Below, one piece after another: positions 50,567-58,376 of a DNA stretch of 64,000 nt. The position numbers and the translations under genes are program-made. The notes beneath the pieces were generated by a model. That model saw only the letters and a program-made list of their open reading frames with translations, did not search any database and was not told where the DNA came from. Every line of letters begins with the position of its first letter. Within the stretch, counting starts at the first letter, position 1. Source of the DNA: Halorubrum salipaludis (GTDB lineage: Archaea; Halobacteriota; Halobacteria; Halobacteriales; Haloferacaceae); contig NZ_NSKC01000003.1 in assembly GCF_002286985.1 (NCBI RefSeq), positions 372,001 through 436,000 on the forward strand, read 5' to 3'.

Positions 50567-51811
50567 CTACACGATGTCGTCGCGCCGCCACGCGTCGCGG
50601 TACCGCTGCTGCAGGTCGGTGAGGGAATCGATCTCCACGCCGAGCGCGTCGAGTTTCAGCCGCGCGATGTCCTTGTCGAGCCGCTCGGGGAGCTGGTGGA
50701 CACCCGGATCGCGCTCGGCGCCGACCACCAGTTCGCGGGCCGCGAGGAACATCGCTCCGAACGTCGAGTCCATCACCGCGGCGGGGTGTCCCTGACTGTA
50801 CGGTCCGGTCAGGTTCACCAGCTTCCCCTCGGCCAGCACGTCGATCTCCCGGCCGTCCGGCAGCGTGTACCGAGTGATCCCCTCCTCGAGCTCCGCGACC
50901 TCGGCCGCCGTCTCCGCGAGCTCCGGGACGGCGATCTCGACGTCGCGGTGGCCGACGTTACACAGGGTCGCCCCGTCGCGCAGCCGCTCGAAGTGTCGCC
51001 CGCGGAGCACGCGGCAGTTCCCCGTCGCGGTGACGAACAGCTCGCCGACCTCGGCGGCCTCGTCCATCGGCAGCACGCGGTGGCCGTCCATGTGGGCCCT
51101 GATCGCCTTCCGCGGGTCGACCTCCGTGACGACCGTGTCGGCCCCGATCGCGCGCGCCTTCGTGGCGACGCCCCGGCCCACGTACCCGTACCCCGCGACG
51201 ACGACCGTGCGACCGGAGAGGATCGTGTTGGTCGAGATCATCACGTTCGTCAGCGCGCTCTCGCCGGTCCCGTGGACGTTGTCGAACCAGTGTTTCATCG
51301 GCGTGTGGTTGACCGCGAACACGGGGACATCGAGGACGCCGTCGGCCGCCATCGCCCGCGCCCGCGACACGCCCGAGGTCGTCTGTTCGGTACACCCGAT
51401 CACCCCGTCGGTAGATAGCTCCGGCTCGGCGTACAGCTTGGCGAGCAGCTCCGCGCCGTCGGTCGCGAGCACGTCCGGCCCTCGGTCCAGCAGCTCGACG
51501 TGGGCCCGGTCGAGGTCGGCCACGCTCATCCCCGGCTCGGCGAACGCGGTGATCCCCGGCTCCGCGTCGAGGTGAGCGACGACGTCGCCGTGGACGCTCC
51601 CGGGGTCGTTCGCCGTACAGAGGACCTCCGCCCCGGCGTCGCGCAGGGTTTCGATGAAGATCCCCGTCTTCGGTTCGAGGTGCGACGAGACCGCAACCGT
51701 CGTCCCCTCGAACGGCAGGTCCTCCGCGCCCGCCTCGGCCAGCGTCCGGAGGACGGGCGTCCGGTCGCGGAGGCGGGCCAGCGGGTCCTCGGCGTGGTGG
51801 CGCTCGACCAT
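50567..51811 (-). CDS. ahcY: S-adenosylhomocysteine hydrolase (adenosylhomocysteinase family)
   Basis: Cleaves S-adenosylhomocysteine (or the inosyl form known in some archaea) to homocysteine and a nucleoside, removing the product of methyltransferases. In 414 residues: SSHLEPKTGIFIETLRDAGA, GCTEQTTSGVSRARAMAADG, VFAVNHTPMKHWFDNVHGTG, and the NAD loop VVVAGYGYVGRGVATKARAI. Start MVERHHAEDPLARL at 51811; TATTTACG about 26 bases upstream. A PfkB-family kinase gene lies 48 bases upstream on the same strand. The gap 50341-50566 has no gene I can support. Confidence 0.95.
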   Translation of the reverse strand: MVERHHAEDPLARLRDRTPVLRTLAEAGAEDLPFEGTTVAVSSHLEPKTGIFIETLRDAGAEVLCTANDPGSVHGDVVAHLDAEPGITAFAEPGMSVADLDRAHVELLDRGPDVLATDGAELLAKLYAEPELSTDGVIGCTEQTTSGVSRARAMAADGVLDVPVFAVNHTPMKHWFDNVHGTGESALTNVMISTNTILSGRTVVVAGYGYVGRGVATKARAIGADTVVTEVDPRKAIRAHMDGHRVLPMDEAAEVGELFVTATGNCRVLRGRHFERLRDGATLCNVGHRDVEIAVPELAETAAEVAELEEGITRYTLPDGREIDVLAEGKLVNLTGPYSQGHPAAVMDSTFGAMFLAARELVVGAERDPGVHQLPERLDKDIARLKLDALGVEIDSLTDLQQRYRDAWRRDDIV

Positions 51812-51859
51812 ACGGTGATCCCCGACCGCCCGCGTAAATAGCTCCGGGCGACCCGGACC

Positions 51860-52882
51860 TCACCGATCGCCGCGCCGCGCGAGCAGCGACCGCACGTCCC
51901 GCCGCGTCGCCGTCTCCCCCCGTTCGACGAAGTGCGTCGCGCACGCGTTGCCGAGCGCGAGGCACTCACCCCACGGGAGGCCCGCCGCCAGCCCGGTCGC
52001 GAGCGCGCCGTCGAACCGGTCGCCCGCGCCCGTGCGCCGGGTCACGCGCTCGGCGTCGAAGTTCTCGACCGTCGTCATCTCGCCGGTCGCGGCCGCGGCG
52101 CGGCGCTCGTCGTGGAGGACCACCGCGTCGACCCCGAGCACCTCCCGGAGTTCCGGCTCCCGACCCACGCCCGTCGCGTCGACGCCGACGGCGTCCGCGA
52201 GGCGGTCGAGCTCCCCGTCGTTCGCCGACAGGACGACCTCGCACCCGTCGGCGAGCGCGCCGAGCGCCCGGCAGAGCGCCCGGAGCGGCTCGTCGGCGGA
52301 CGCGGTGACGTCGCCCGGGTCGAAGACGACCGTCGCCTTCCCGAGATCGACCTCGGCGAGGGCTCGGAGGGCGTCCGTCATCCCGGCGACCCCGACCCAG
52401 TTCTGCAGCACGACCACCTCGTCGGAGAGCCACTCGTCGGGGGGTTCGGAGACCGCCGCGAAGAGGTCCTCGACGCGCCACTCGCGGATGTCGTCGGACT
52501 CGACGGAGAGCATCAGGTCCCGCTCGTCGAACGAGAGGACGTGGACCGTCGCCGGGGACCCCATCGAGACCGTCGGGAAGGGGAACCCGTCGAGGGCGGG
52601 ATCGTCGAGGTGGCCGTACAGCGTGACGCGGGGCCCGAGGGCCGACACCTGTCGCGCCGCGTTCACCGCCTGTCCGCCCGGTCGGACGGCTTCGGGCGTC
52701 AGCTGTAGCGACCTGACCCCGTCGGCCGAGATCAGATCGACGAACGCGGAGCGCGTCGCGATTCGCTCGCCCGTGGCGTCCCTGACGCCGTAGTACCGGT
52801 CGACGCTCCCGTCCGGGAGTGCGATCACGTCGCGGTAGTCGAGCGTCCCGTCGAGCCGGGAGCGAAGGGTGTCGTACTGCAT
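51860..52882 (-). CDS. PfkB-family carbohydrate/nucleoside kinase
   Basis: A 340-residue ribokinase-like kinase. N-terminal PfkB motif PGGQAVNAARQVSALGPRVT, and the C-terminal anion-hole and catalytic-base motif RRTGAGDRFDGALATGLAAG with Asp. DLMLSVESDDIREW and VFDPGDVTASADEPLRA are family strands. Its position next to S-adenosylhomocysteine hydrolase suggests that it could phosphorylate the released nucleoside (adenosine or inosine), but sugar kinases look the same at this level. Start MQYDTLRSRLDGTLDY; ATTTACGG about 33 bases upstream. Confidence 0.85.
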   Translation of the reverse strand: MQYDTLRSRLDGTLDYRDVIALPDGSVDRYYGVRDATGERIATRSAFVDLISADGVRSLQLTPEAVRPGGQAVNAARQVSALGPRVTLYGHLDDPALDGFPFPTVSMGSPATVHVLSFDERDLMLSVESDDIREWRVEDLFAAVSEPPDEWLSDEVVVLQNWVGVAGMTDALRALAEVDLGKATVVFDPGDVTASADEPLRALCRALGALADGCEVVLSANDGELDRLADAVGVDATGVGREPELREVLGVDAVVLHDERRAAAATGEMTTVENFDAERVTRRTGAGDRFDGALATGLAAGLPWGECLALGNACATHFVERGETATRRDVRSLLARRGDR

Positions 52883-52979
52883 CGGTCGTCTGGACCCACG
52901 AGGCTCCGTGGCCGTAAATCCGGGTCACGGATCGGCCGCAATCGGCATCGCGGCTCTCCGCGTCGCGAAGTTCGACAGC

Positions 52980-53056
52980 AGAGCCGGAGGAGGCGATTGT
53001 GAACCACGGTCGTTCCGCTTCGTTCCCTGGTTCAAATCCCTCCCGCAGCTCTTCGA
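52980..53056. repeat. tRNA-Thr-derived relic with inverted T-arm copies
   Basis: AGAGCCGGAGGAGG at 52980-52993 exactly repeats the 3' end of the adjacent tRNA-Thr gene (53077-53090), followed by a diverged T-arm (GATTGTGAACC). An inverted copy, GGTTCAAATCCCTCC followed by GCAGCTCTTC (about 53030-53056), faces it, so the stretch folds as an imperfect hairpin of T-arm sequence. It looks like a tRNA-end duplication left by an integration event, or a tRNA-derived repeat. Confidence 0.7.
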
Positions 53057-53078
53057 CTCGACGGTGTTACCTCAGAAG

Positions 53079-53151
53079 AGCCGGAGGAGGGATTTGAACC
53101 CTCGACCTATTCCTTACGAAGGAATCGCTCTGCCAGCTGAGCTACTCCGGC
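53079..53151 (-). tRNA. tRNA-Thr (CGT)
   Basis: A 73-nt cloverleaf read on the minus strand: acceptor GCCGGAG with CTCCGGC, D-arm TAGCTCAGCTGGCAGAGC, anticodon arm ATTCC-TTCGTAA-GGAAT with anticodon CGT, T-arm GAGGGTTCAAATCCCTC, and discriminator U as expected for archaeal tRNA-Thr. No CCA is encoded. The 5' flank (53152-53185) contains an AT-rich stretch with CTTATTTTTCC on the minus strand near 53186-53176. Confidence 0.97.
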
Positions 53152-53381
53152 GCGCATCTTACCATTCCCGAACGGAAAAATAAGGGTTCCGAAACGGCGA
53201 CGCCGCGGGCCGCGAGATCACGCGACATCGGCGGGTCCGTTCCCTCGATCGTCGTCTTTCGATTGTGCGGGTCTGTTTCGAAATATATCTAAGATCGTCT
53301 GGATCGATGTGTAGTCTGAGCGATCGTCACAGGAATATAAGGAAAAAGCATATATAGGTGCTCGAACTTCGATTGAGATGT

Positions 53382-53465
53382 GATCGCACCGATCGTGTGC
53401 CATGATGGCGGGGATCGACTCCCCCGACGGTGCCTGCCCGGTCGGAGCCCGTACCGGGCGTCGCT
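53382..53465 (+). ncRNA. Possible structured non-coding RNA
   Basis: GCATATATAGG (about 53349-53359) is a strong TATA box whose expected start is near 53382. Just downstream lie two hairpins: CGGGG-CCCCG (about 53409-53427) and GCCCGGT with ACCGGGC (53436-53442 and 53453-53459). No ribosome-binding or leaderless ORF fits. This is inference from promoter spacing and structure only; 3' end unknown. Confidence 0.3.
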
Positions 53466-53630
53466 CGTCTCGCCGGTCGCGACCCCCACCGCGACCCGGC
53501 GCGGCTGTCACCCCTATCAGCGATCCGATACGGCCGGCGTGTGACCCACGTCTCCGACGTGCCAAGCGCGAAATCGCCTCTGGCCCCGACGGTCTCGCGG
53601 CCGTGGACTCTTGTCATGTGACGGGCCCGC

Positions 53631-53668
53631 GCCGTCCCGGCCCGCCGGCGTTCTCCGGGCGGGACGGC
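53631..53668. terminator. Strong hairpin downstream of Trm5
   Basis: GCCGTCCCG (53631-53639) and CGGGACGGC (53660-53668) are perfect 9-bp arms, with GCCCG/CGGGC able to extend the stem inward. It lies 56 bases beyond the Trm5 stop in the direction of transcription. Archaeal termination usually relies on T runs, which are absent here, so the terminator label is tentative; it might be a processing or stability element. Confidence 0.35.
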
Positions 53669-53723
53669 ACTCACGCTGTCCGACGATTCTCGGCGAAAAG
53701 CGTCGCGACCGCCCGAAGCGACC

Positions 53724-54713
53724 TCACTCCCGCGAGAGCCGAACGTCCAGGCAGACGTTGTACTCGTGTGGCGCGTACGACCGGACGACGCGCTCGGTCT
53801 CGACGGTCACGTCGTACGCGTCGCCGGCGGCCGCGCGGATCGCCCGGGTTCCCGGACCGAACGGGTCGTCCTCGTGTTGGATGTCGTAGTAGTGGATCGT
53901 GCAGTCGTCGCCCGCCAGCCGGACGGCGGTGTCGAGGAACTCGCCGGCGGAGTGCGGGAGGTTCATCACGAGCCGGTCGGCGGTCCCGGCGTGTTCGTCG
54001 GCGATCTCCCGCACGTCGCCGGCGATGGCGGTCACGCGGTCGGCGACCCCGTTGCGCTCGGCGTTCTCCCGGAGGTACTCGACCGCGCGCTCGTTGAGGT
54101 CGCAGGCGACCACGTCGGCGCCGCGGGACGCCAATGGGACGGCGTAGGGTCCGACGCCGGCGAACATGTCGATCGCGGTCTCTCCGGACTCGACCTGCTC
54201 GACCACGCGGTGGCGCTCGGTGGCGAGCCGCGGGGAGAAGTACACCTCGGCCACGTCCAACAGGAACTCGTGGCCGTACTCGCGGTGGACCGTCTCGGTG
54301 CCGTTCCCCGCCAGCACGTCCCAGCGCCGGACGCGCAGCTCGCCCTCGATCGGGGACGCGCGGTTGAGCACCGTCTCGCAGGGCACGTCGGAGGCCATCA
54401 CCGCCTCGGCGATCTCGCGGGCGCGCTCGTCGTCGTCCTCGTCGACGATGACGATGTCGCCGAGCCGCTCCAGCGAGGGCTCGTAGCCGAGGATCGCGGC
54501 GGGGGTCAGCGGGCGGTCGCGCTCGGCGGCGTCGCGCTCGACGATCGCCGCCGCGAGGTCGTCGGGGACCGCCTCGGGGGCCACGACCGGGATGTAGATC
54601 GTGTCGCCGTCGACCGCGATCTCGTGGTCGCCGTCGAGGGCGTCGGCGTCGGCGAGCCGCTTCCGGACCGCCTCGCCGCGCTCGCGCTCGACCGCGACGC
54701 AGGGGACGCTCAT
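53724..54713 (-). CDS. trm5: tRNA (guanine37-N1)-methyltransferase Trm5
   Basis: A 329-residue class I SAM methyltransferase that makes m1G37 in tRNAs, preventing frameshifting. The N-terminal D1-D2 domains (about 1-135) precede the catalytic domain: GHEFLLDVAEVYFSPRLATE, SAM loop AIDMFAGVGPYAVPLASRGA, and NLPHSAGEFLDTAVRLAG with the Asn-Leu-Pro active site. The start at ATG 54713 (MSVPCVAVERERGEAV) has GTTTATGG about 28 bases upstream. RNase P component 4 is encoded just upstream on the same strand. Confidence 0.94.
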   Translation of the reverse strand: MSVPCVAVERERGEAVRKRLADADALDGDHEIAVDGDTIYIPVVAPEAVPDDLAAAIVERDAAERDRPLTPAAILGYEPSLERLGDIVIVDEDDDERAREIAEAVMASDVPCETVLNRASPIEGELRVRRWDVLAGNGTETVHREYGHEFLLDVAEVYFSPRLATERHRVVEQVESGETAIDMFAGVGPYAVPLASRGADVVACDLNERAVEYLRENAERNGVADRVTAIAGDVREIADEHAGTADRLVMNLPHSAGEFLDTAVRLAGDDCTIHYYDIQHEDDPFGPGTRAIRAAAGDAYDVTVETERVVRSYAPHEYNVCLDVRLSRE

Positions 54714-54800
54714 TGTCGCGAGAACGCGGGGCGAGCCATAAACGCTGACGCTTCGGCGGTGCGAGCCCCGGGCGGGCACCGAGCGGGGACCGCGGCGACC

Positions 54801-55079
54801 TCAGTCGAACGGGTACCGCGCGGTCGACCCGCACTCGCGGCAGCGGACGACCACCCGTCCGGGGCGGAGCCGGACGCGGCTCGTCTTCCCGGGGCGGAGG
54901 TAGACGCCGCAGTCGTCGCAGGTCTTCCGGGAGAACTCGGCGGGGACGCCACAGCGGTTCCGCTCCGCGATCCGGCGCGCGAGCGCGACGTACTCCCGCG
55001 CGCGGTCGTACTCGTCGTCGACGACGGCCTCGCGGGCGAGCGCGAACAGCCGGTCGATCCGTTCCGACGGGATCCCCAT
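54801..55079 (-). CDS. rnp4: Ribonuclease P protein component 4 (Rpp21-like)
   Basis: A 92-residue protein subunit of archaeal RNase P, which matures tRNA 5' ends. Two N-terminal helices (RIDRLFALAREAVVDDEYDR, AREYVALARRIAERNRCGVP) and a C-terminal zinc ribbon (KTCDDCGVYLRPGKTSRVRL and VVRCRECGSTARYPFD) match Rpp21/Rpr2. ATG 55079 is preceded by ACTTTGCC about 27 bases upstream. Upstream of trm5 on the same strand with an 87-base gap. Confidence 0.93.
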   Translation of the reverse strand: MGIPSERIDRLFALAREAVVDDEYDRAREYVALARRIAERNRCGVPAEFSRKTCDDCGVYLRPGKTSRVRLRPGRVVVRCRECGSTARYPFD

Positions 55080-55224
55080 ACCACGCCGGGGGTGACGGAC
55101 CGGCAAAGTCGTTGTCATCGAGGGTGGCGCACGGATCGCCGTCCGGAGCGGCTCGCGGGAGTCGCGGGCGCTCCGCGTCCGCCAACCCGCACGCTTTTTT
55201 AGCGGTCCGCGCGAACGACGCGCC

Positions 55225-55419
55225 ATGAAGGAATCCCTGATGGACGTCGTCTGCTGTCCGCTCGACAAGGCCGACCTGGACCTCGACGTCGACGAGCGGG
55301 ACGACGAGGAGATCCTCGCGGGGACGCTCACGTGTACCGAGTGCGGCGAGACCTACCCGATCGAGGACGGCATCCCGAACCTCCTCCCGCCGGACATGCG
55401 CGAGGAGGCGACGGCGTAG
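55225..55419 (+). CDS. Trm112-like methyltransferase activator
   Basis: A 64-residue Trm112-domain protein: MKESLMDVVCCPLDKADLDL, TLTCTECGETYPIEDGIPNL. Cys pairs at CCPL and CTEC form the zinc knuckle. In archaea Trm112 binds and stabilises several RNA and protein methyltransferases. CTTTTTTAGC about 26 bases upstream gives a leaderless start, divergent from rnp4. Confidence 0.92.
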   Translation: MKESLMDVVCCPLDKADLDLDVDERDDEEILAGTLTCTECGETYPIEDGIPNLLPPDMREEATA

Positions 55420-55510
55420 GATCCGACGGCGACCGTCTCGGTCGCCCCCGTATCCGTCGCCCCCGTATCCGTACTGCATCTTTTTTTAGTGTGAGTGCGT
55501 CGACCCCAAC

Positions 55511-56092
55511 GTGTCGACACTTTCCGTCGAACTGAACGGGGACGCAGTTCACTCGATCCGGGCGCCCGCCCGGTTCGAGACGACCGGTCCGTTCGCGGTC
55601 TCGCTCGAGAACGCGGGCCGTTCCACGCACGTCCACCTGCACTTCGACGACGATCTGGACCGGGTCGCGTCGGTCGACGAGACGAACCACTTCGTCGACG
55701 ACGAGTCCACGAGACACGTTCACGTCTCCGTCGGCGACGTGGCGGAACCGGTCCGCGGAAAGCTGAAGATCGTCACCGGCTACGGCTCCGAGACGCAGTA
55801 CGTCGATCTCCGGATCGAGCCGCGCGAGGACACCGGTCCCGACGAGGTCGCCGTCGACGAGGCGCTCGCGAAGCCGCCGGAGCGTCCGCCGGAGCTCCCG
55901 CCGTCCCAGCGCGCGGCGAACGCGGTCGACCGGCTGATCGAGCGCGGCGGCGTGCCCGGAGCGATCGCCGCGTTCCTCGCGCTCGCCGCCGGGGTCTCCG
56001 TCGCGCTCGCGCTCGACAGCGCGGTCGTCACGGCCGCCGTCGTCGCCGTCCTGGCGGTGTCGCTCGGGGCGGCGCTCCTGGCGGTGTGGTGA
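55511..56092 (+). CDS. Membrane-anchored protein with external beta domain, unknown function
   Basis: A 193-residue protein, GTG start at 55511, with CTTTTTTTAG about 27 bases upstream. Residues 1-120 are strand-rich and soluble (TLSVELNGDAVHSIRAPARF, HVHLHFDDDLDRVASVDETN, HVHVSVGDVAEPVRGKLKIV), followed by a Pro-Glu linker (AKPPERPPELPPSQRA) and two C-terminal spans (AIAAFLALAAGVSVALAL, VVAVLAVSLGAALLAVW). It lacks a signal peptide, so the soluble domain may be cytoplasmic. I recall a haloarchaeal DUF of this plan but cannot name it. Confidence 0.78.
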   Translation: MSTLSVELNGDAVHSIRAPARFETTGPFAVSLENAGRSTHVHLHFDDDLDRVASVDETNHFVDDESTRHVHVSVGDVAEPVRGKLKIVTGYGSETQYVDLRIEPREDTGPDEVAVDEALAKPPERPPELPPSQRAANAVDRLIERGGVPGAIAAFLALAAGVSVALALDSAVVTAAVVAVLAVSLGAALLAVW

Positions 56093-56181
56093 GAGCGTCG
56101 GGGGGAGGGCGGCGGCGTCGCTCCCGCCGTCGATCGCCGCGAATCCGGGCGCTTTTAAGCGTGCCAGCGGAAGGTGGGCGC

Positions 56182-56370
56182 ATGAGCTTCGAGAAGGAAG
56201 ACGAGGTCGTGCTCCACGACAAGCACAGCGAGTACGACGGCGAGACGGGCACGATCACGCAGGTGATGGAGACGATGTTCGGCGACGCGACCTACACGGT
56301 CAGCTTCGAGGAGGGCCAGGAGACCGGCGTCCCCGAGGACGCCCTCGACGCCGTCGAGAGCGAGGAGTAA
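56182..56370 (+). CDS. Small SH3-like protein (DUF1918-type)
   Basis: A 62-residue acidic protein: MSFEKEDEVVLHDKHSEYDG, ETGTITQVMETMFGDATYTV, SFEEGQETGVPEDALDAVES. The alternating strand pattern with G-E-T-G-T-I is like KOW/SH3 barrels and DUF1918. CTTTTAAGC about 28 bases upstream is the promoter. The next gene follows after 21 bases, so the two are likely co-transcribed; an RNA-linked role is possible but unproven. Confidence 0.82.
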   Translation: MSFEKEDEVVLHDKHSEYDGETGTITQVMETMFGDATYTVSFEEGQETGVPEDALDAVESEE

Positions 56371-56391
56371 CCGACCCTTCTCCCGACCCGC

Positions 56392-56835
56392 ATGGCCAAA
56401 GTCCCCTTCCACTACGTCGACCTCCGGGCGTTCGCGTACGCCACCGAGGACGAGAAGCGGGTCGCAGACGCCCTCCGGACGTTCCTCCCCGAGGACGCCG
56501 ATCTGGACCGCGTCGAGAACGTCGGCCACCACGGCGACCGGATTGTCGTGCTCTCGGCCCGGATCGAGAACGCCGACGGAATGCGCCACGTCCTCGACCG
56601 GCTCTCCGGGCTCGACGAGGTCGACCGCGTGATCGACGAGCTCGACCAGCGGGTCGACGACAACTGCGCGCTGTTCCTCCGCGTGGACAAGCAGGCGGCG
56701 TTCCACGGCGAGGTCCGGCTCGGCCCCGGGATCACCGTCCGCGCGAAGGTCGAGGCGTACCCCGCGAAGAAGGAGGCCGCCGTCGAGAACGCCAGAGAGA
56801 CGCTCTCGCGGCTGCGCGACGGCGGCGAGGCGTAG
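56392..56835 (+). CDS. RNA-binding protein, exosome-associated (COG1325 type)
   Basis: A 147-residue two-domain protein of the archaeal UPF0201/COG1325-like family described as predicted exosome subunit: FHYVDLRAFAYATEDEKRVA, RIVVLSARIENADGMRHVLD and CALFLRVDKQAAFHGEVRLG. It probably assists RNA handling. Close spacing to the SH3-like gene suggests an operon. The end is followed by an independent promoter for the reductase. Confidence 0.88.
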   Translation: MAKVPFHYVDLRAFAYATEDEKRVADALRTFLPEDADLDRVENVGHHGDRIVVLSARIENADGMRHVLDRLSGLDEVDRVIDELDQRVDDNCALFLRVDKQAAFHGEVRLGPGITVRAKVEAYPAKKEAAVENARETLSRLRDGGEA

Positions 56836-56912
56836 CCGGCCGGCCTTCCGTCGACGCACACGCGTCGCACCCCCGGCGTGGCTTTTTACCGGTTCCCGCC
56901 GTCGACCCGCCC

Positions 56913-58367
56913 ATGAGCGACCCGTTCGTCGTCGTCGGTGCGGACGCGGCCGGACTGAGCGCGGCCAGCAAGTTCCGCCGCGAGGCCCCAGACCGCGAGG
57001 TCGTCGTCTTCGAGAAGGGACGTTGGATCTCGTACGCCTTCTGCGGGATGCCGTACTTCGTCGAGGGGCGCGTCGAGCGCATGTCGGACCTCCTCTCGCT
57101 GTCGCCGAGCGAGGTCGCCGAGCGCGGGATCGACCTCCGACGCGGACACGAGGTCGTCGGCGTCAATCCGGATGCAAAGACCGTCGCCGTCGAGACCGCC
57201 GCGGGCGACTCGGTCGAGCAGTCCTACGACGACCTGCTCGTCGCCACGGGCGGCCGCGCCTCGACCGGCCCCTTCGACGTGCGCGGCCTCGACGGCGCGT
57301 TCACGCTCCACGACATGGACGCCGCGGCCGCGATCGACGCGTACGTCGCCGAGCCGGACGCCTACGACCCCGACCGCGCCGACGTGAGCGCGGTCGACCG
57401 CGAGCGCGTCGAGCGCAACGCCGCGATGCCGGCCCCAGAGACGGCCGCGATCGTCGGCGGGGGCTACGTCGGCGTCGAGATGGCCGAGGCGCTCAGAGGG
57501 CGCGGCCTCGACGTGCACCTGTTCCACCGCTCCGGGCATCTCCTCCCGGACTTCGGCGAGGCCGTCGGCGAGCGCGTGGCGGACGAACTGGAGGCGGAGG
57601 GCGTGACGGTCCGCACGAACGCCCCCGTCGAGGGGCTGGTCGGCGACGACCGTATCGAGGGGATCGCGTTCGACGCCGCCGCCGGAGGTGGAGCCGGCTC
57701 CGAGACGCTTCCCGTCGATCTCGCGGTCGTCGGCGTCGGGATCCGACCGAACACCGAGCTCCTCGACGGGACCGGCGTCGAGACGGGCGAGGGCGGCGCG
57801 ATCCGCACGGACGAGTACGGCCGGACGAGCCTCCCGGACGTGTACGCCGCGGGCGACTGCGCGACCGCGACCCACGCGGTCACCGGCGAGGAGGCGTGGA
57901 TGCCGCTCGGGCTCACCGCCAACCGGGCGGGGCGGGCGATCGGCGCCACGGTCGCCGGCGACCCCTCTCCCGTGGGCGAGATCGCGGGCACCGCGGCCGT
58001 GAAGGCGTTCGACATGGAGGCCGCTCGGGTCGGACTGATCGACGAGGAAGCGGCCAGAGAGGCCGGATTCGACCCGGTCCGCGAGACGGTGACCGCCGGC
58101 TCCCGGTCCGGCTATTACCCCGGCGCGGCCGAGACCGACGTGACGCTCGTCGCCGACCGCGACACGGACCGGCTCGTCGGCGGGAGCATCGTCGGCCCCG
58201 ACCGCGCAGCCGTGCGGATCGACACGCTCGCGACCGCGCTGGAGGCGGACATGACCGTCCCGGAGGTCGAGCGGCTGGACCTCGCGTACGCGCCGCCGTT
58301 CTCGCCGGTGTGGGACCCGATCCTCGTCGCGGCGAAGGTGCTCAACGGGACGCTCGACGGGGACTGA
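56913..58367 (+). CDS. FAD-dependent pyridine nucleotide-disulfide oxidoreductase (CoA-disulfide reductase type)
   Basis: A 484-residue flavoenzyme. Fragments in order: FAD loop VVVGADAAGLSAASKFRR, single redox Cys in ISYAFCGMPYFVEG (the CoA-disulfide reductase/NADH oxidase pattern), NAD(P) loop AAIVGGGYVGVEMAEALRGR, FAD-binding VYAAGDCATATHAVTGEEAW, and the C-terminal dimer domain (AVKAFDMEAARVGLIDEEAA). It would reduce CoA-disulfide or transfer electrons to oxygen. GGCTTTTTACC about 27 bases upstream. CoaD is encoded next door on the opposite strand, a fitting neighbour. Confidence 0.9.
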   Translation: MSDPFVVVGADAAGLSAASKFRREAPDREVVVFEKGRWISYAFCGMPYFVEGRVERMSDLLSLSPSEVAERGIDLRRGHEVVGVNPDAKTVAVETAAGDSVEQSYDDLLVATGGRASTGPFDVRGLDGAFTLHDMDAAAAIDAYVAEPDAYDPDRADVSAVDRERVERNAAMPAPETAAIVGGGYVGVEMAEALRGRGLDVHLFHRSGHLLPDFGEAVGERVADELEAEGVTVRTNAPVEGLVGDDRIEGIAFDAAAGGGAGSETLPVDLAVVGVGIRPNTELLDGTGVETGEGGAIRTDEYGRTSLPDVYAAGDCATATHAVTGEEAWMPLGLTANRAGRAIGATVAGDPSPVGEIAGTAAVKAFDMEAARVGLIDEEAAREAGFDPVRETVTAGSRSGYYPGAAETDVTLVADRDTDRLVGGSIVGPDRAAVRIDTLATALEADMTVPEVERLDLAYAPPFSPVWDPILVAAKVLNGTLDGD

Positions 58368-58376
58368 GTCGCTCGG

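Larger units (their letters stand above)
53160..53723. other. Gap with no supportable protein gene
   Basis: The left part (about 53265-53365) is AT-rich with several TATA-like boxes (AAATATATC, AATATAAGG, GCATATATAGG). The right part is GC-rich with strong hairpins. Open frames here (for example plus 53402 onward and minus 53403-53218) show no domain, and their continuations are antisense readings of Trm5. The stretch is best viewed as promoter plus possible non-coding RNA. Confidence 0.5.

Noticed and set aside
52980-53151. Complete integrated mobile element
   Set aside because: Fewer than 100 bases lie between the tRNA 3' end and its duplicate, and no integrase gene is present.
53218-53403. 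A 61-residue minus-strand frame beginning MAHDRCDHISIEVRAPIYAF
   Set aside because: Composition is more protein-like than other shadows, but there is no promoter at the right distance and no recognisable domain, so I could not support it.
53402-54097. A 231-residue plus-strand open frame after a strong TATA box
   Set aside because: Its C-terminal half is antisense to Trm5 and extremely Arg-rich; the ATG is about 45 bases from the TATA box. A non-coding RNA explains the promoter at least as well.
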